Assembly: GCF_017873415.1 (NCBI RefSeq)
Contig: NZ_JAGGKD010000010.1
Coordinates: 1 to 64,000, forward strand
Length of the DNA: 64,000 nt
Origin: Methanolobus bombayensis
Lineage (GTDB): Archaea; Halobacteriota; Methanosarcinia; Methanosarcinales; Methanosarcinaceae
Direction: 5' to 3'
The notes beneath the pieces were generated by a model that did no database searches, had not been told where the DNA came from, and saw nothing but the letters and a program-made list of their open reading frames with translations. The position numbers were made by a program, and so were the translations under genes. The stretch's first letter is position 1. Every line of letters starts with the position of its first letter. This document shows positions 1 to 8,977 of the stretch, piece after piece.

Positions 1-438
1 TTGTAAGTGTTTTCGCGCGATTTGCGCGGACTCCTTCAAAGGTCATCATCGTATATATACCTTCCGAATCAAGAGATCCGAAGGCAAAGGATGAGACATC
101 ATAGAGGAATCATCAAACTACCCACATTCCCACTAGGATTATTAAGTTATATCTTAATCCTATATGGATTTTGTGGTGTCGTCATTAACTACAACTGTAT
201 GATAAAACAGTAAACAGTATGACACCTCCAAAACGCTTTGGAGGGAATTCATAGATACAAATCATCCAATATAAATGTTACGTATTTAATTAATTTATAT
301 TTTATTAATATCGCTGCCACCATCAAGGCCACAATACCATAACAAAGAGGACATAAACCGGGCGCAGCAATACGTAAGCTTTAACAACATAAGATACATA
401 GCAGTACTCAAACCCATAAAATTGCAAGAGGGATCAGC
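1..438. other. Intergenic, hairpin-rich region
   Basis: I see no convincing gene here. Several inverted repeats stand out: 14-28 (CGCGC, 5-nt loop, GCGCG), an imperfect stem at 61-91, a long imperfect stem at 123-176 with core TAGGATTA/TAATCCTA at 134-162, and a perfect 8-bp stem at 225-244 (CCTCCAAA, loop ACGC, TTTGGAGG). A TATA-like stretch at 51-61 reads best on the minus strand and could serve a gene left of the window. A second AT-rich stretch at about 275-306 is the likely promoter of the eIF1A operon. Confidence 0.5.
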
Positions 439-756
439 TTGCAGTCTAAAAGAAAGAATAATGTTTCTGATACAGGCGAAGTCACAAGAGTTCGCACCCC
501 ACGCAAAGAAAATAATGAAATCCTGGCCACCGTGGAAAACATGCTTGGAGCAAATCATGTTAAACTCAGATGCATGGATGGTATTGTAAGAATGGGAAGA
601 ATTCCCGGATCAATGAAAAAGAAAACATGGATTCGAGAAGGAGATATCGTAATAGCAGTCCCCTGGGATTTCCAGAACGAAAAAGCGGATGTAATCTGGA
701 AATATACGCGGCCACAGGCAAACTGGCTTGAACGCAAAGGTTTCCTTAAAGGATAA
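439..756 (+). CDS. eif1A: Translation initiation factor eIF1A
   Basis: This is archaeal IF-1A, an OB-fold factor that binds the small ribosomal subunit A site and promotes scanning and subunit dissociation. The 105-residue product carries the hallmark stretches [30 protein letters not shown] and [13 protein letters not shown] and ends in a lysine-rich tail. The start is TTG, preceded by a GAGGGAT ribosome-binding site. It leads an eIF1A-RIO1-KH operon, an order often conserved in archaea and joining initiation with small-subunit maturation. Length and motifs are normal for the family. Confidence 0.95.
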   Translation: MQSKRKNNVSDTGEVTRVRTPRKENNEILATVENMLGANHVKLRCMDGIVRMGRIPGSMKKKTWIREGDIVIAVPWDFQNEKADVIWKYTRPQANWLERKGFLKG

Positions 757-763
757 ACAGATC

Positions 764-1573
764 ATGAAAAAGGAAGTTACAAGCAAAATAAAGCGTATTG
801 ACACTGAAGTGGACAAACTAAGAATAAAGCGCAAAGATACAGACACGCTCAAAGTAAAAGAAAATGTCTTTGACGAGCCTACACTGAAAACACTTTATAC
901 ATTATCAAATAAAAAAATAATAGAAGCAATTGGCGGTTCAATAAGTACAGGAAAAGAAGCAAACATATTCCTTGCGGAAGATGAAGAGAAAGACATAGCA
1001 GTAAAGATATACAGAATATCTTCGAGTAACTTCAATTCAATGGAAGAATATATTCTTGGAGACCCCCGTTTTAGGAATGTAAGACACTCAAAACGCGATA
1101 TAATATTTGCATGGACAAAAAAAGAACAAAGGAACCTTGTACGTGCAAAAGACGCAGGAATCCACGTACCTGAACCAATAGTCGCTGAACGCAATATCCT
1201 TGTGATGGAATTTATGGGAGAGAATGGAACACCATACCCCCAACTCAAAGGATACAGACTTGGAAAAGAAAATGCAGAAAAGGTATTTAATATAATAATC
1301 AATTATGTTGACCTCCTTTACAACAAAGCAAACCTTGTACATGGAGACTTGAGCGAATACAACATACTCATGATCCCTGAAAAAGACGAACCTGTATTCA
1401 TTGATATGGGCCAGTCAGTCACCCGGGAACATCCCCGTTCAATCGATTTCCTGAGAAGAGATATAGAGAACATAGTTCGCTATTTCAAAAAATACAAAAT
1501 TATCGCAGATCCCCAGGAAATATATACATCAATCAGGAACAAGGAAAAGAAAAACGAAGAAAATGATCTATAA
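764..1573 (+). CDS. rio1: RIO1-family serine kinase/ATPase
   Basis: This is a RIO1-type atypical protein kinase that acts in late maturation of the 30S subunit. In 269 residues it shows a glycine-rich loop region (SISTGKEANIF), the catalytic loop HGDLSEYN at residues about 193-200, and the metal-binding DMGQ about 14 residues later. I chose the ATG at 764 because AGGAT lies about ten bases upstream; the frame is open back to 728. It starts eight bases after eIF1A and is followed by the KH protein, its usual partner in small-subunit biogenesis. Confidence 0.93.
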   Translation: MKKEVTSKIKRIDTEVDKLRIKRKDTDTLKVKENVFDEPTLKTLYTLSNKKIIEAIGGSISTGKEANIFLAEDEEKDIAVKIYRISSSNFNSMEEYILGDPRFRNVRHSKRDIIFAWTKKEQRNLVRAKDAGIHVPEPIVAERNILVMEFMGENGTPYPQLKGYRLGKENAEKVFNIIINYVDLLYNKANLVHGDLSEYNILMIPEKDEPVFIDMGQSVTREHPRSIDFLRRDIENIVRYFKKYKIIADPQEIYTSIRNKEKKNEENDL

Positions 1574-1591
1574 AGCAAAAGGTAGACCAGT

Positions 1592-2128
1592 ATGACACAC
1601 ATCAAAGTTCCTAAAGACAGAGTTGGCGCAATTATCGGTCCAAAAGGTCGCGTCAAGCAGATAATAGAAGAGAGATCAACAGCAAGTCTGGACATTGACA
1701 GCGAGGAAGGAACTGTGGAGATAATTCCCGGAGAGGACCCTGTAGGTGCAATGAAGGCTGAAGACGTAATAAACGCAATTGCAAGAGGATTCAATCCGGA
1801 TAAAACATTTTCAATGTTTGATGACGATATGCTGATGCTTGAGATCATTGATCTTTCAAAACACATAGGAACATCAAAAGAACTGCTGCGTTTAAAAGGA
1901 AGAATCATAGGAAAAGGTGGCAAGACAAGAGAAATAACTGAAAGGCTGATAGGTGTTAAAATATCAGTATATGGAAAAACAGTAAGCATAATAGGAACTC
2001 CTGAGCAGAACCAGATAGCAAGAACATCCATTGAAATGCTAATTGACGGCGCAAACCATGGAAGTGTTTACAGTTATCTGGAAAAGAAAAGGCAGGAAAT
2101 GCTTCAGTCACAGCTTGATTACTACTAA
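1592..2128 (+). CDS. KH-domain ribosome biogenesis protein (Dim2/Pno1-like)
   Basis: This is a 178-residue archaeal homologue of the Dim2/Pno1 small-subunit assembly factor. Two KH domains are visible: the first with IIGPKGRVKQIIEE near residues 13-26, the second with GRIIGKGGKTREITERL near residues 100-116. Family members bind the 3' end of pre-16S rRNA beside RIO kinases. It sits 18 bases after rio1, so co-transcription is very likely. Length and motifs are typical. Confidence 0.9.
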   Translation: MTHIKVPKDRVGAIIGPKGRVKQIIEERSTASLDIDSEEGTVEIIPGEDPVGAMKAEDVINAIARGFNPDKTFSMFDDDMLMLEIIDLSKHIGTSKELLRLKGRIIGKGGKTREITERLIGVKISVYGKTVSIIGTPEQNQIARTSIEMLIDGANHGSVYSYLEKKRQEMLQSQLDYY

Positions 2129-2209
2129 ATCAAAAACATAGATAATACACTAGTATATCTCACCAAAAATATTAAAACTCTGGAGTCCTAATTATTTACC
2201 GGTGGCCAG

Positions 2210-2905
2210 ATGCGAGGATATACCAACAGTTCTGAACTCAGGACATACGCAGCTTTTGTATTGATTCTGCTCCCCACAGCAGCCCTTTGTTATAAAGGAC
2301 AACTTTCATTGGGGACAATAAATCCCCTCGCACTGATGGCCATTCTTTTTACCATGCTGCTAGGATCTGTTGTCGAAATACCTTTACTGAGCACACGATC
2401 CAAAAAACCCGAGCAATTATTCAGATACGCACCCATACTTGAAGATATATATTCAGTCCCCGTCGTAAAGGAACTGAACATTGGAAAAGACAGAGTTTTT
2501 AAAACAAAAATAACAGCAAACCTTGGCGGTGCGTTAATACCTGCACTTGCAACAATATATCTGCTACTAACCCAGCCAAACAACACTGCACTGGAAATAA
2601 TGCTGATAGTAGTTGTCGCAGTGAGTCTCCTTGCTGAAATGGTAGGAGGAATAGGACTGATAGTACCTGACTACATCGGACTCATAGCCCTGCCGTTCTC
2701 ACTCATTGTTTCACCGGAAAATGTGGCAGCAATTACATTCATAGCAGGTGTCGGTGGAATATTAGCAGGAAATATAATTTCAGCACTTACATTCAATAAA
2801 GAAAAAACAGGTAGTGCATTCATAAGTATTGGCGGAGCAGGAAGCTTTAAAGCAATATACCTGACAACAATTGTTGCCAGTCTTCTATCATACTTCATCC
2901 ATTGA
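2210..2905 (+). CDS. DUF1614-type multi-pass membrane protein
   Basis: The 231-residue product has about six to seven hydrophobic segments and a soluble loop with LEDIYSVPVVKELN near residues 80-95. It matches my memory of the DUF1614 family, conserved in methanogens and of unknown function. A GGTGG ribosome-binding site precedes the ATG. It lies 81 bases after the KH gene, so membership of that operon is uncertain. Its 3' end overlaps the convergent KaiC-like gene by 18 bases. Confidence 0.7.
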   Translation: MRGYTNSSELRTYAAFVLILLPTAALCYKGQLSLGTINPLALMAILFTMLLGSVVEIPLLSTRSKKPEQLFRYAPILEDIYSVPVVKELNIGKDRVFKTKITANLGGALIPALATIYLLLTQPNNTALEIMLIVVVAVSLLAEMVGGIGLIVPDYIGLIALPFSLIVSPENVAAITFIAGVGGILAGNIISALTFNKEKTGSAFISIGGAGSFKAIYLTTIVASLLSYFIH

Positions 2906-3799
2906 CATCCCACCACCAAGTCTTTCAGCTCTTCTTTTTTCAATCCTGTCCTGAAGAACCTTTGAAGGAATATTAAGAGCCCTGTACTTGGCAATACCAT
3001 TGTTAGTGAACCTGAATGGTTGTGGCGTATGGTCAACACGTGTTGCCCTCATTTTGTGAACAGCCATCACAGGCATCGGAGTTGTGTCAATATCATTTGT
3101 CTGAATAAAATCCAGGAAAACAACACCATCACCGAGGAAATCAAAATCATCATATTCCTTTATTTCTATCCCATGGGACTTTTCAGTAACAAGAATAGCA
3201 GTAGTCTGGTTTTTCTTGAGTAAACGATGAAGTCCGCGCCATGAAGTCGAAGTACGGAAATCACTTGGTGCCGTAAGTACATTCATAGAATCAAAAACAA
3301 CTCTTTCAGGCTTATGAGAATCGATAATCTCCATCATTTCCTCTGAAGTAAGCATAGAGATTCCGAATATTTCCAGATAACCATCGTCAATATACTTACC
3401 GACATCCCATCCGAACCTTGCAAAATGCTGGACGAGTTGTTGTGCTCTTTCCTCAAAAGAAAAGAAAATGCACCGCTCACCGTTCTTCACACCTTCCATG
3501 AGATACTGCATCGAAAATGTAGTCTTTCCAGTGCCAGGGGGACCAGTCACAACAATGGCAAAACCTTTTGGGAATCCACCTTCCAGAAAATCATCCATTC
3601 CTGGAATTCCAGTTGTAACTCTTTTGATGATACGATCAATATTCTGTGTGTCAAGTTTGGCCTTGAAACGTGTAGAATCAAGATTAAGAAGTGCCTTTTC
3701 AAGCACGACATTCTTTGCACCAAGTTCTTTCTCGTACCTTTCGAGAACCTTAATAGCATCTGCGCTTAATGTAGTATGAATAGGGAATTTGGTTTTCAT
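2888..3799 (-). CDS. KaiC-like RecA-superfamily ATPase
   Basis: A single RecA-like KaiC/RadB-type ATPase domain follows a leader of about 65 residues. Visible motifs are TGIPGMDDFLEGG, Walker A GPPGTGKT, the catalytic EE pair in FSFEERAQQ, and Walker B RVVFDSMNV. Such archaeal proteins are signalling or regulatory ATPases, often linked to motility or light/redox input; the partner here is unknown. I chose the ATG at 3799, with GGTGGT just upstream, over the GTG three bases earlier. A TATA-like element at 3830-3841 predicts a very short leader. Confidence 0.85.
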   Translation of the reverse strand: MKTKFPIHTTLSADAIKVLERYEKELGAKNVVLEKALLNLDSTRFKAKLDTQNIDRIIKRVTTGIPGMDDFLEGGFPKGFAIVVTGPPGTGKTTFSMQYLMEGVKNGERCIFFSFEERAQQLVQHFARFGWDVGKYIDDGYLEIFGISMLTSEEMMEIIDSHKPERVVFDSMNVLTAPSDFRTSTSWRGLHRLLKKNQTTAILVTEKSHGIEIKEYDDFDFLGDGVVFLDFIQTNDIDTTPMPVMAVHKMRATRVDHTPQPFRFTNNGIAKYRALNIPSKVLQDRIEKRRAERLGGGMSMDEV

Positions 3800-3813
3800 C
3801 ACACCACCATATG

Positions 3814-3826
3814 TACATAATATGTG
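3814..3826. promoter_or_regulatory. Palindrome between TATA box and KaiC-like gene
   Basis: The sequence at 3815-3825 reads ACATA-A-TATGT, a perfect inverted repeat with a one-base centre. It lies between the TATA-like box (minus strand, 3830-3841) and the start codon at 3799, so it overlaps the expected transcription start. That position suits a repressor operator. The regulator is unknown. Confidence 0.35.
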
Positions 3827-3883
3827 ATTATATATTTAAAATGTTATGGTATTATGGACACACATTCTAAATTATGAACATAA

Positions 3884-5254
3884 CTATTCAGAGGATTCTG
3901 AAATCAATCCTTTACCTGGAAGGAAGTTGCCACGCCCTCTTGATGCTACCAGGTCACCATCCCAGACAAGTTCTCCCCGGGCAATAGTATACTCAGGGAA
4001 AATACCATCCATACCCTCATAAGGTGTCCAACCTGCCTTGCTGTGAAGATTATCCCCTTTGATCTCAGTAACGTTAGAATGATTAACTACAATTATATCC
4101 GCATCATAACCTTCTGCAAAACGACCTTTTGAAAACCTGTCAAGACCAAATATCCTTGCAGGATTCTTGCTTGTCACATCTATCATGCGTCCCAGAGGGA
4201 GGAGATTCCTTTTTACAGCAACAAGCATTAAAGGCATAAGTGTTTCAACACCGGGAACTCCCGAAGGAGCACTCTTTATATCTACATCTTTTTCAGCTTC
4301 AGTATGAGGTGCATGATCCGAGGCTACCAAATCAATAGTACCATCATTGAGTGAATTTAGCAACATTTTAACACTTCGGCGGTCCCGGAGAGGAGGATTC
4401 ATTCGCCCAAATGAACCAAGATGATCCCAGTCTTTGGTTGAAAGGAAAAGATGATGAGGTGCAGCTTCACTTGTGATCGTAGGAGCACGGCCTTCCCTTG
4501 AATCAATATAGCGTTCTTTACGCAAAAGACCCACCGATTCCATGGCACTTATATGGCAGAAATGTGCCTTTGTTTCATTCTTCCTTATAAGTTTGATAGC
4601 TTTCTCAACAGCAAATGCCTCACAATGGTTCGGTCGTGCACGGGAGTGAGAATCCGGAGCATAATCATTCTTAAGAAAAGCCTCACATTCCAGCCTGATC
4701 TTGTCATCCTCTGCATGAATACATGGAAGTGCACCAAGTTGTTTCAACACAGCCAGTGCTTCATCAAGACATTTTTCATCTATATTGAGAGCACCAGTTG
4801 ACTCTGCCATGAATATCTCACCAAAGGCAGTTGCTCCACTTTCCCACAATTCAGGGAGTTTTTCGATATTACCTGTTACTCCGCCATAAAGTCCGAAATC
4901 AACTATAGAATTGCGGTTTGCAATCTTCATCTTATCTTTGAAGGACTTCTTATCAATAGTTGGGGGAATTGTATTTGGATGATCAATGACAGTGGTAATC
5001 CCACCAGCAGCAGCAGAACAGGAGCCTGTGTACCAGTCTTCTTTCTCAATTAAACCCGGATCACGGAAATGGACATGGACATCTATGCCTGCAGGAAGTG
5101 TAAGTGAACCTTTTGCATCAATAACCTGATTTAACCTTTGAACATCTATTTCTTTTGCTATACGGGATATTTTTCCATCATCAATAAGAACCTCTGCAGG
5201 TTGAAGATAATTATTGACAAAAACTTTGGTGTTCTTAATAAGAATATCTGGCAT
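3884..5254 (-). CDS. pyrC: Dihydroorotase
   Basis: This cyclic amidohydrolase converts N-carbamoyl-aspartate to dihydroorotate in pyrimidine synthesis. The 456-residue protein has the metal motif DVHVHFRDPG near residue 57, a second histidine region (HAEDD, HFCHISAME) and the metal aspartate in DLVASDHAPHT. At the place where many class I enzymes carry the carbamylated lysine (FK-I-F-M) this protein reads GEIFM, with Glu. It appears monocistronic between two unrelated transcription units. Confidence 0.93.
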   Translation of the reverse strand: MPDILIKNTKVFVNNYLQPAEVLIDDGKISRIAKEIDVQRLNQVIDAKGSLTLPAGIDVHVHFRDPGLIEKEDWYTGSCSAAAGGITTVIDHPNTIPPTIDKKSFKDKMKIANRNSIVDFGLYGGVTGNIEKLPELWESGATAFGEIFMAESTGALNIDEKCLDEALAVLKQLGALPCIHAEDDKIRLECEAFLKNDYAPDSHSRARPNHCEAFAVEKAIKLIRKNETKAHFCHISAMESVGLLRKERYIDSREGRAPTITSEAAPHHLFLSTKDWDHLGSFGRMNPPLRDRRSVKMLLNSLNDGTIDLVASDHAPHTEAEKDVDIKSAPSGVPGVETLMPLMLVAVKRNLLPLGRMIDVTSKNPARIFGLDRFSKGRFAEGYDADIIVVNHSNVTEIKGDNLHSKAGWTPYEGMDGIFPEYTIARGELVWDGDLVASRGRGNFLPGKGLISESSE

Positions 5255-5377
5255 AGTGCCCTATATCTCAATAAAAGTATATGCTTTTTATGATAATTAA
5301 TTGCAGAAAAAACAGCACATACTATATACTAATATATAGCAGATATATAGTTGCAATATAAAATTGAGGCTAACATA

Positions 5378-5411
5378 GGAATATATATTGTACTTACATA
5401 ACCCTTATGTA
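5378..5411 (+). promoter_or_regulatory. pstS promoter with palindromic operator
   Basis: A TATA-like GGAATATATATTG (5378-5390) is followed by a perfect inverted repeat, TACATAA-CCC-TTATGTA, at 5395-5411. The repeat falls where transcription should start, about 64 bases before the pstS start. This layout fits a phosphate-responsive repressor blocking initiation. The regulator is not identified in the window; the two PhoU proteins are signalling candidates but not DNA-binding ones. Confidence 0.5.
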
Positions 5412-5474
5412 TCGACTTTGTTATGGTTCACTGACAAATTACGTAGAACCCATAAATAAATGGTGAACCAGAAT

Positions 5475-6383
5475 ATGATATCAGGAAAATTATTCAAGAA
5501 CATTACAATTTTTTCCATAGTAATGTTGATTATTGCAACCGCATTCGTCGGGATCGGTTGTGTAGACAATCAAGAGACAACAGAAGAAACAACTTCAGAA
5601 GACGCCACAACAGAAGAAGTAGAAGCTGAAAGTATCATGATCAAAGGATCAGACACAGTGCTTCCACTTACACAGGCAGAAGCTGAAGAATTCATGATCG
5701 CAAATCCAGAAAAGTCCATTACCGTAATTGGTGGAGGATCTGGTGTAGGAATTGCAGCACTTATAGACGGTGAAGTCGAGATCGCAATGGCTTCAAGGAA
5801 GATAAAGGACTCAGAGATTGAAAATGCACAGGCAAACGGTATCAACCCTGTTGAACATATTATTGCATGGGACGGAATTGCAGTAGTCGTGAATCCTGAG
5901 AACCCTGTAACAGAACTTACTTTCGAACAGCTCAAGAGTATCTATGACGGAAGCGTAAGCAACTGGGCAGATGTAGGTGGAGAAGACCTTGCGATCACAG
6001 TAATAACCCGTGACAGCAGTTCAGGAACATACGGATACTTCCAGGAAGAAGTACTTCTTGACGAAGAATACCGCCAGGATGCACTTGTACAGCCAGCAAC
6101 CGGTGCAATTGTGCAGGAAGTAGGACAGAACACAGGAGCAATCGGATACATCGGGTACGCATACCTTGATGAAACAACCACTGCACTTGCACTTGATGGC
6201 GGAGACGGATTTGTAGAGCCTACCCCTGAGAACATCATGGCAGGAGACTATCCGCTTGCAAGACCTCTCCACTACTACACAGATGGTGAACCAACTGGAC
6301 TTGCAGAGGAATATATCGACTATGTAATGAGCTCCACTGGACAGGACATAGTCTCAGAAGTCGGATACTTCCCAGTAAATTAA
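5475..6383 (+). CDS. pstS: Phosphate ABC transporter, substrate-binding lipoprotein
   Basis: This is the extracytoplasmic phosphate-binding protein of the Pst importer. A hydrophobic leader ends in FVGIGC, a lipobox-like site, followed by a Thr/Glu-rich linker. The binding domain has KGSDTVLPL at its start, GGGSGVGIAAL, and the anion-binding TRDSSSGTYGYF. The ATG at 5475 has GGTGA nine bases upstream; an in-frame ATG at 5460 is the alternative. It is first in pstSCAB-phoU, with 24 bases to pstC. Confidence 0.95.
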   Translation: MISGKLFKNITIFSIVMLIIATAFVGIGCVDNQETTEETTSEDATTEEVEAESIMIKGSDTVLPLTQAEAEEFMIANPEKSITVIGGGSGVGIAALIDGEVEIAMASRKIKDSEIENAQANGINPVEHIIAWDGIAVVVNPENPVTELTFEQLKSIYDGSVSNWADVGGEDLAITVITRDSSSGTYGYFQEEVLLDEEYRQDALVQPATGAIVQEVGQNTGAIGYIGYAYLDETTTALALDGGDGFVEPTPENIMAGDYPLARPLHYYTDGEPTGLAEEYIDYVMSSTGQDIVSEVGYFPVN

Positions 6384-6407
6384 AAACACCAGGTATCAGA
6401 GGAATAG

Positions 6408-7295
6408 ATGTTAAACAGATACCTGAAGGAAAAGGGCATTGAGTCAATTCTCTTCGCAGCAGGAGCAGTGGCAATTGTTGTCCTTTTTCTCCTTTGTATT
6501 TTTTTATTCCGGGACGGGATACTGCTATTTGAGAATTATCCGTTTGGTGAGTTTTTAACTGATACTAAATGGTTCCCAACAGCAGATCCGGAACATTTCG
6601 GACTTCTGCCATTGTTCCTTGGATCATTAATAGTGACTGTTGGAGCAATACTGTTCTCAGTTCCGTTAGGAATTGCATCAGCAATATACATATCAGAACT
6701 GGCAAACCCGAAGATTGCCAATTTCCTTAAGCCTGTAACAGAGATCCTTGCAGGAATACCTTCTGTAGTCTACGGTTTCTTTGGCCTTGTCATACTTGTT
6801 CCAGTGGTCCAGAAAACCCTAGGTATCCCCACAGGACAGACTGCACTTACAGGTTCTATCATGTTAGGCATAATGGCATTGCCTACTATAATATCAATAT
6901 CAGAAGATGCCATCAGTTCAGTACCAAGATCTATAAAAGAAGGATCACTTGCACTGGGCTCAACCAGATGGCAAACCATATACAAAGTAACAGTTCCTGC
7001 AGCACTTTCAGGAATATCAGCCGCTGTTATGCTCGGAATAGGAAGAGCAATTGGTGAGACCATGACAGTAATGATGGTCACAGGAAACTCAGCAGTAATC
7101 CCGGGATTTCCCTCTGGCCTCTTTGCACCTGTGAGAACCATGACAGCAACAATTGCCCTTGAGATGGGAGAAGTCCCACAGGGAAGCGATCACTTTCACG
7201 CGCTCTTTGCAATAGGTTCTGTGCTTTTTATTACTACATTCATAATCAACATCATAGCCAATTACATAAAAAGGAGATATAGGTTCAACCTGTGA
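6408..7295 (+). CDS. pstC: Phosphate ABC transporter permease PstC
   Basis: This is the first membrane subunit of the Pst importer, 295 residues with about six transmembrane helices. The cytoplasmic coupling loop EGSLALGSTRWQTIYKVTVP (EAA-type) is clear and is followed by GIGRAIGETMTVMM, typical of PstC. It overlaps pstA by four bases if that gene starts at the GTG, which suggests translational coupling. Length is normal. Confidence 0.93.
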   Translation: MLNRYLKEKGIESILFAAGAVAIVVLFLLCIFLFRDGILLFENYPFGEFLTDTKWFPTADPEHFGLLPLFLGSLIVTVGAILFSVPLGIASAIYISELANPKIANFLKPVTEILAGIPSVVYGFFGLVILVPVVQKTLGIPTGQTALTGSIMLGIMALPTIISISEDAISSVPRSIKEGSLALGSTRWQTIYKVTVPAALSGISAAVMLGIGRAIGETMTVMMVTGNSAVIPGFPSGLFAPVRTMTATIALEMGEVPQGSDHFHALFAIGSVLFITTFIINIIANYIKRRYRFNL

Positions 7296-8158
7296 TAACC
7301 ATGTATTCCAATGCAAAAATCAATGAAAAAATAGCCTTTGGGTTATTAAAAATAGCAACGGGAATGGTTGTTGCCTTCGTACTGGTAATCCTTTATTACA
7401 TAATATCCAACGGATATAGCGCCATAAGTCTCGACTTCATTACAGAGATGCCCAGAAACAGAATGACGGAAGGCGGAATATATCCTGCAATTATGGGCAC
7501 AACATACCTCATTATAGGATCAATGGCTGTTGCCCTTCCACTGGGAATGCTTTCTGCTATCTACCTTACAGAATATGCAAAGCCAAGCAAAACAACCTGG
7601 GCAATAGAGATGGCCATAAGTAACCTTGCAGGAACACCATCCGTAGTATTCGGATTGTTCGGACTCGCAATGTTTGTGAAATATCTTGGTTTTGGACCCT
7701 CAATTCTTTCAGCCTCTTTAACACTTGCACTGCTCATACTTCCAGTAATAATAAGAGCAAGCCAGGAGGCACTTCTTACTGTACCTAAAGAATACAGGGA
7801 AGCTTCACTTGCACTGGGTGTTACCAAATGGGAAACAATTAGAAGAGTAGTACTCCCAGCTGCAATTCCCGGGATGATAACCGGAGCAATACTTAGTATT
7901 GGAAGAGTTGCAGGAGAAACAGCACCAATTCTGCTCACCGGGGCTGCCTATTTCCTTCCAAGACTACCAGATTCAATATATTCAGAATTTATGGCACTGC
8001 CATACCACCTTTATGTGCTTGCAACATCAGGCACCAGTATTGCCCAGACAAGGCCGATACAATATGGCACTGCATTGATATTGCTAATAATTGTACTGTG
8101 TGTGAACCTTGTGGCAGTAACTTTGAGAACACATTACAGAAATAAGCTCAAAAGATGA
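7292..8158 (+). CDS. pstA: Phosphate ABC transporter permease PstA
   Basis: This is the second Pst membrane subunit, 288 residues, with about six helices and the coupling loop REASLALGVTKWETIRRVVLP, followed by GRVAGETAPILLTGAAYF, a PstA hallmark. I give the GTG at 7292 because of the four-base overlap with pstC. The ATG at 7301 is a reasonable alternative, as an AGGAGAT site lies upstream of both. Confidence 0.93.
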   Translation: MITMYSNAKINEKIAFGLLKIATGMVVAFVLVILYYIISNGYSAISLDFITEMPRNRMTEGGIYPAIMGTTYLIIGSMAVALPLGMLSAIYLTEYAKPSKTTWAIEMAISNLAGTPSVVFGLFGLAMFVKYLGFGPSILSASLTLALLILPVIIRASQEALLTVPKEYREASLALGVTKWETIRRVVLPAAIPGMITGAILSIGRVAGETAPILLTGAAYFLPRLPDSIYSEFMALPYHLYVLATSGTSIAQTRPIQYGTALILLIIVLCVNLVAVTLRTHYRNKLKR

Positions 8159-8200
8159 TGAAATCACGTCCATTTTGACATAAAATCAAGAGGATAATAT

Positions 8201-8971
8201 ATGCCAGAAATTTACGATAACGGAACCGAAATTGAAGTAAAAAACCTCAATCTCTGGTATGGAGATAATCACGCACTCCATGACATATCGATAGATATCC
8301 CAAAGAACAGCGTTACAGCATTCATAGGCCCGTCAGGATGTGGAAAGTCTACATTCCTCAGGTGTTTTAACAGGATGAATGACCTTATCCCAAACTGCAG
8401 GATAGAGGGTCATGTCAGCATCGATCAAGAAGATATTTACGCAAAAGAAACGGATGTTGTAGACCTCAGAAAAAGAGTTGGAATGGTCTTCCAGAAACCA
8501 AATCCTTTCCCGATGTCCATATTTGACAATATTGCTTATGGACCAAAAATACATGGAATGGGTAAAAAAGAGATGCCTAGAATAGTCGAACATGCTCTCA
8601 AGTCAGGAGCACTCTGGGAAGAAACATCAGACAGACTTGACACCTCTGCCCTGGACCTCAGCGGCGGTCAGCAGCAAAGACTGTGTATTGCAAGAACGCT
8701 TGCAGTCAAACCTGAAGTCATATTGTTCGATGAACCATGCAGTGCACTTGACCCAATATCCACAGGTAAGATCGAAGATCTTATAATGGAACTAAAAAAG
8801 GATTACACAATCGTCATTGTAACACATAACATGCAACAGGCTGCCAGGATATCAGATTATACAGCTTTCTTCCTACTGGGTGATCTTATTGAATTTGGAA
8901 AGACAAACCAGATATTTGAAAACCCTCAGCAGAAAGAAACAGAAGATTATATCACCGGCAGATTCGGGTGA
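8201..8971 (+). CDS. pstB: Phosphate ABC transporter ATPase PstB
   Basis: This ATPase drives phosphate import. In 256 residues it shows Walker [10 protein letters not shown], the Q-loop [11 protein letters not shown] characteristic of PstB, signature [14 protein letters not shown], Walker B VILFDEP and the switch histidine in VTHNM. It lies 42 bases after pstA and seven bases before phoU, whose GGGTGAAG ribosome-binding site overlaps the pstB stop codon. Confidence 0.96.
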   Translation: MPEIYDNGTEIEVKNLNLWYGDNHALHDISIDIPKNSVTAFIGPSGCGKSTFLRCFNRMNDLIPNCRIEGHVSIDQEDIYAKETDVVDLRKRVGMVFQKPNPFPMSIFDNIAYGPKIHGMGKKEMPRIVEHALKSGALWEETSDRLDTSALDLSGGQQQRLCIARTLAVKPEVILFDEPCSALDPISTGKIEDLIMELKKDYTIVIVTHNMQQAARISDYTAFFLLGDLIEFGKTNQIFENPQQKETEDYITGRFG

Positions 8972-8977
8972 AGTTAA

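Noticed and set aside
7-213. 68-residue plus-strand open frame at the left edge
   Set aside because: No ribosome-binding site, no family resemblance, and it runs through the hairpin-rich DNA; coding is unlikely.
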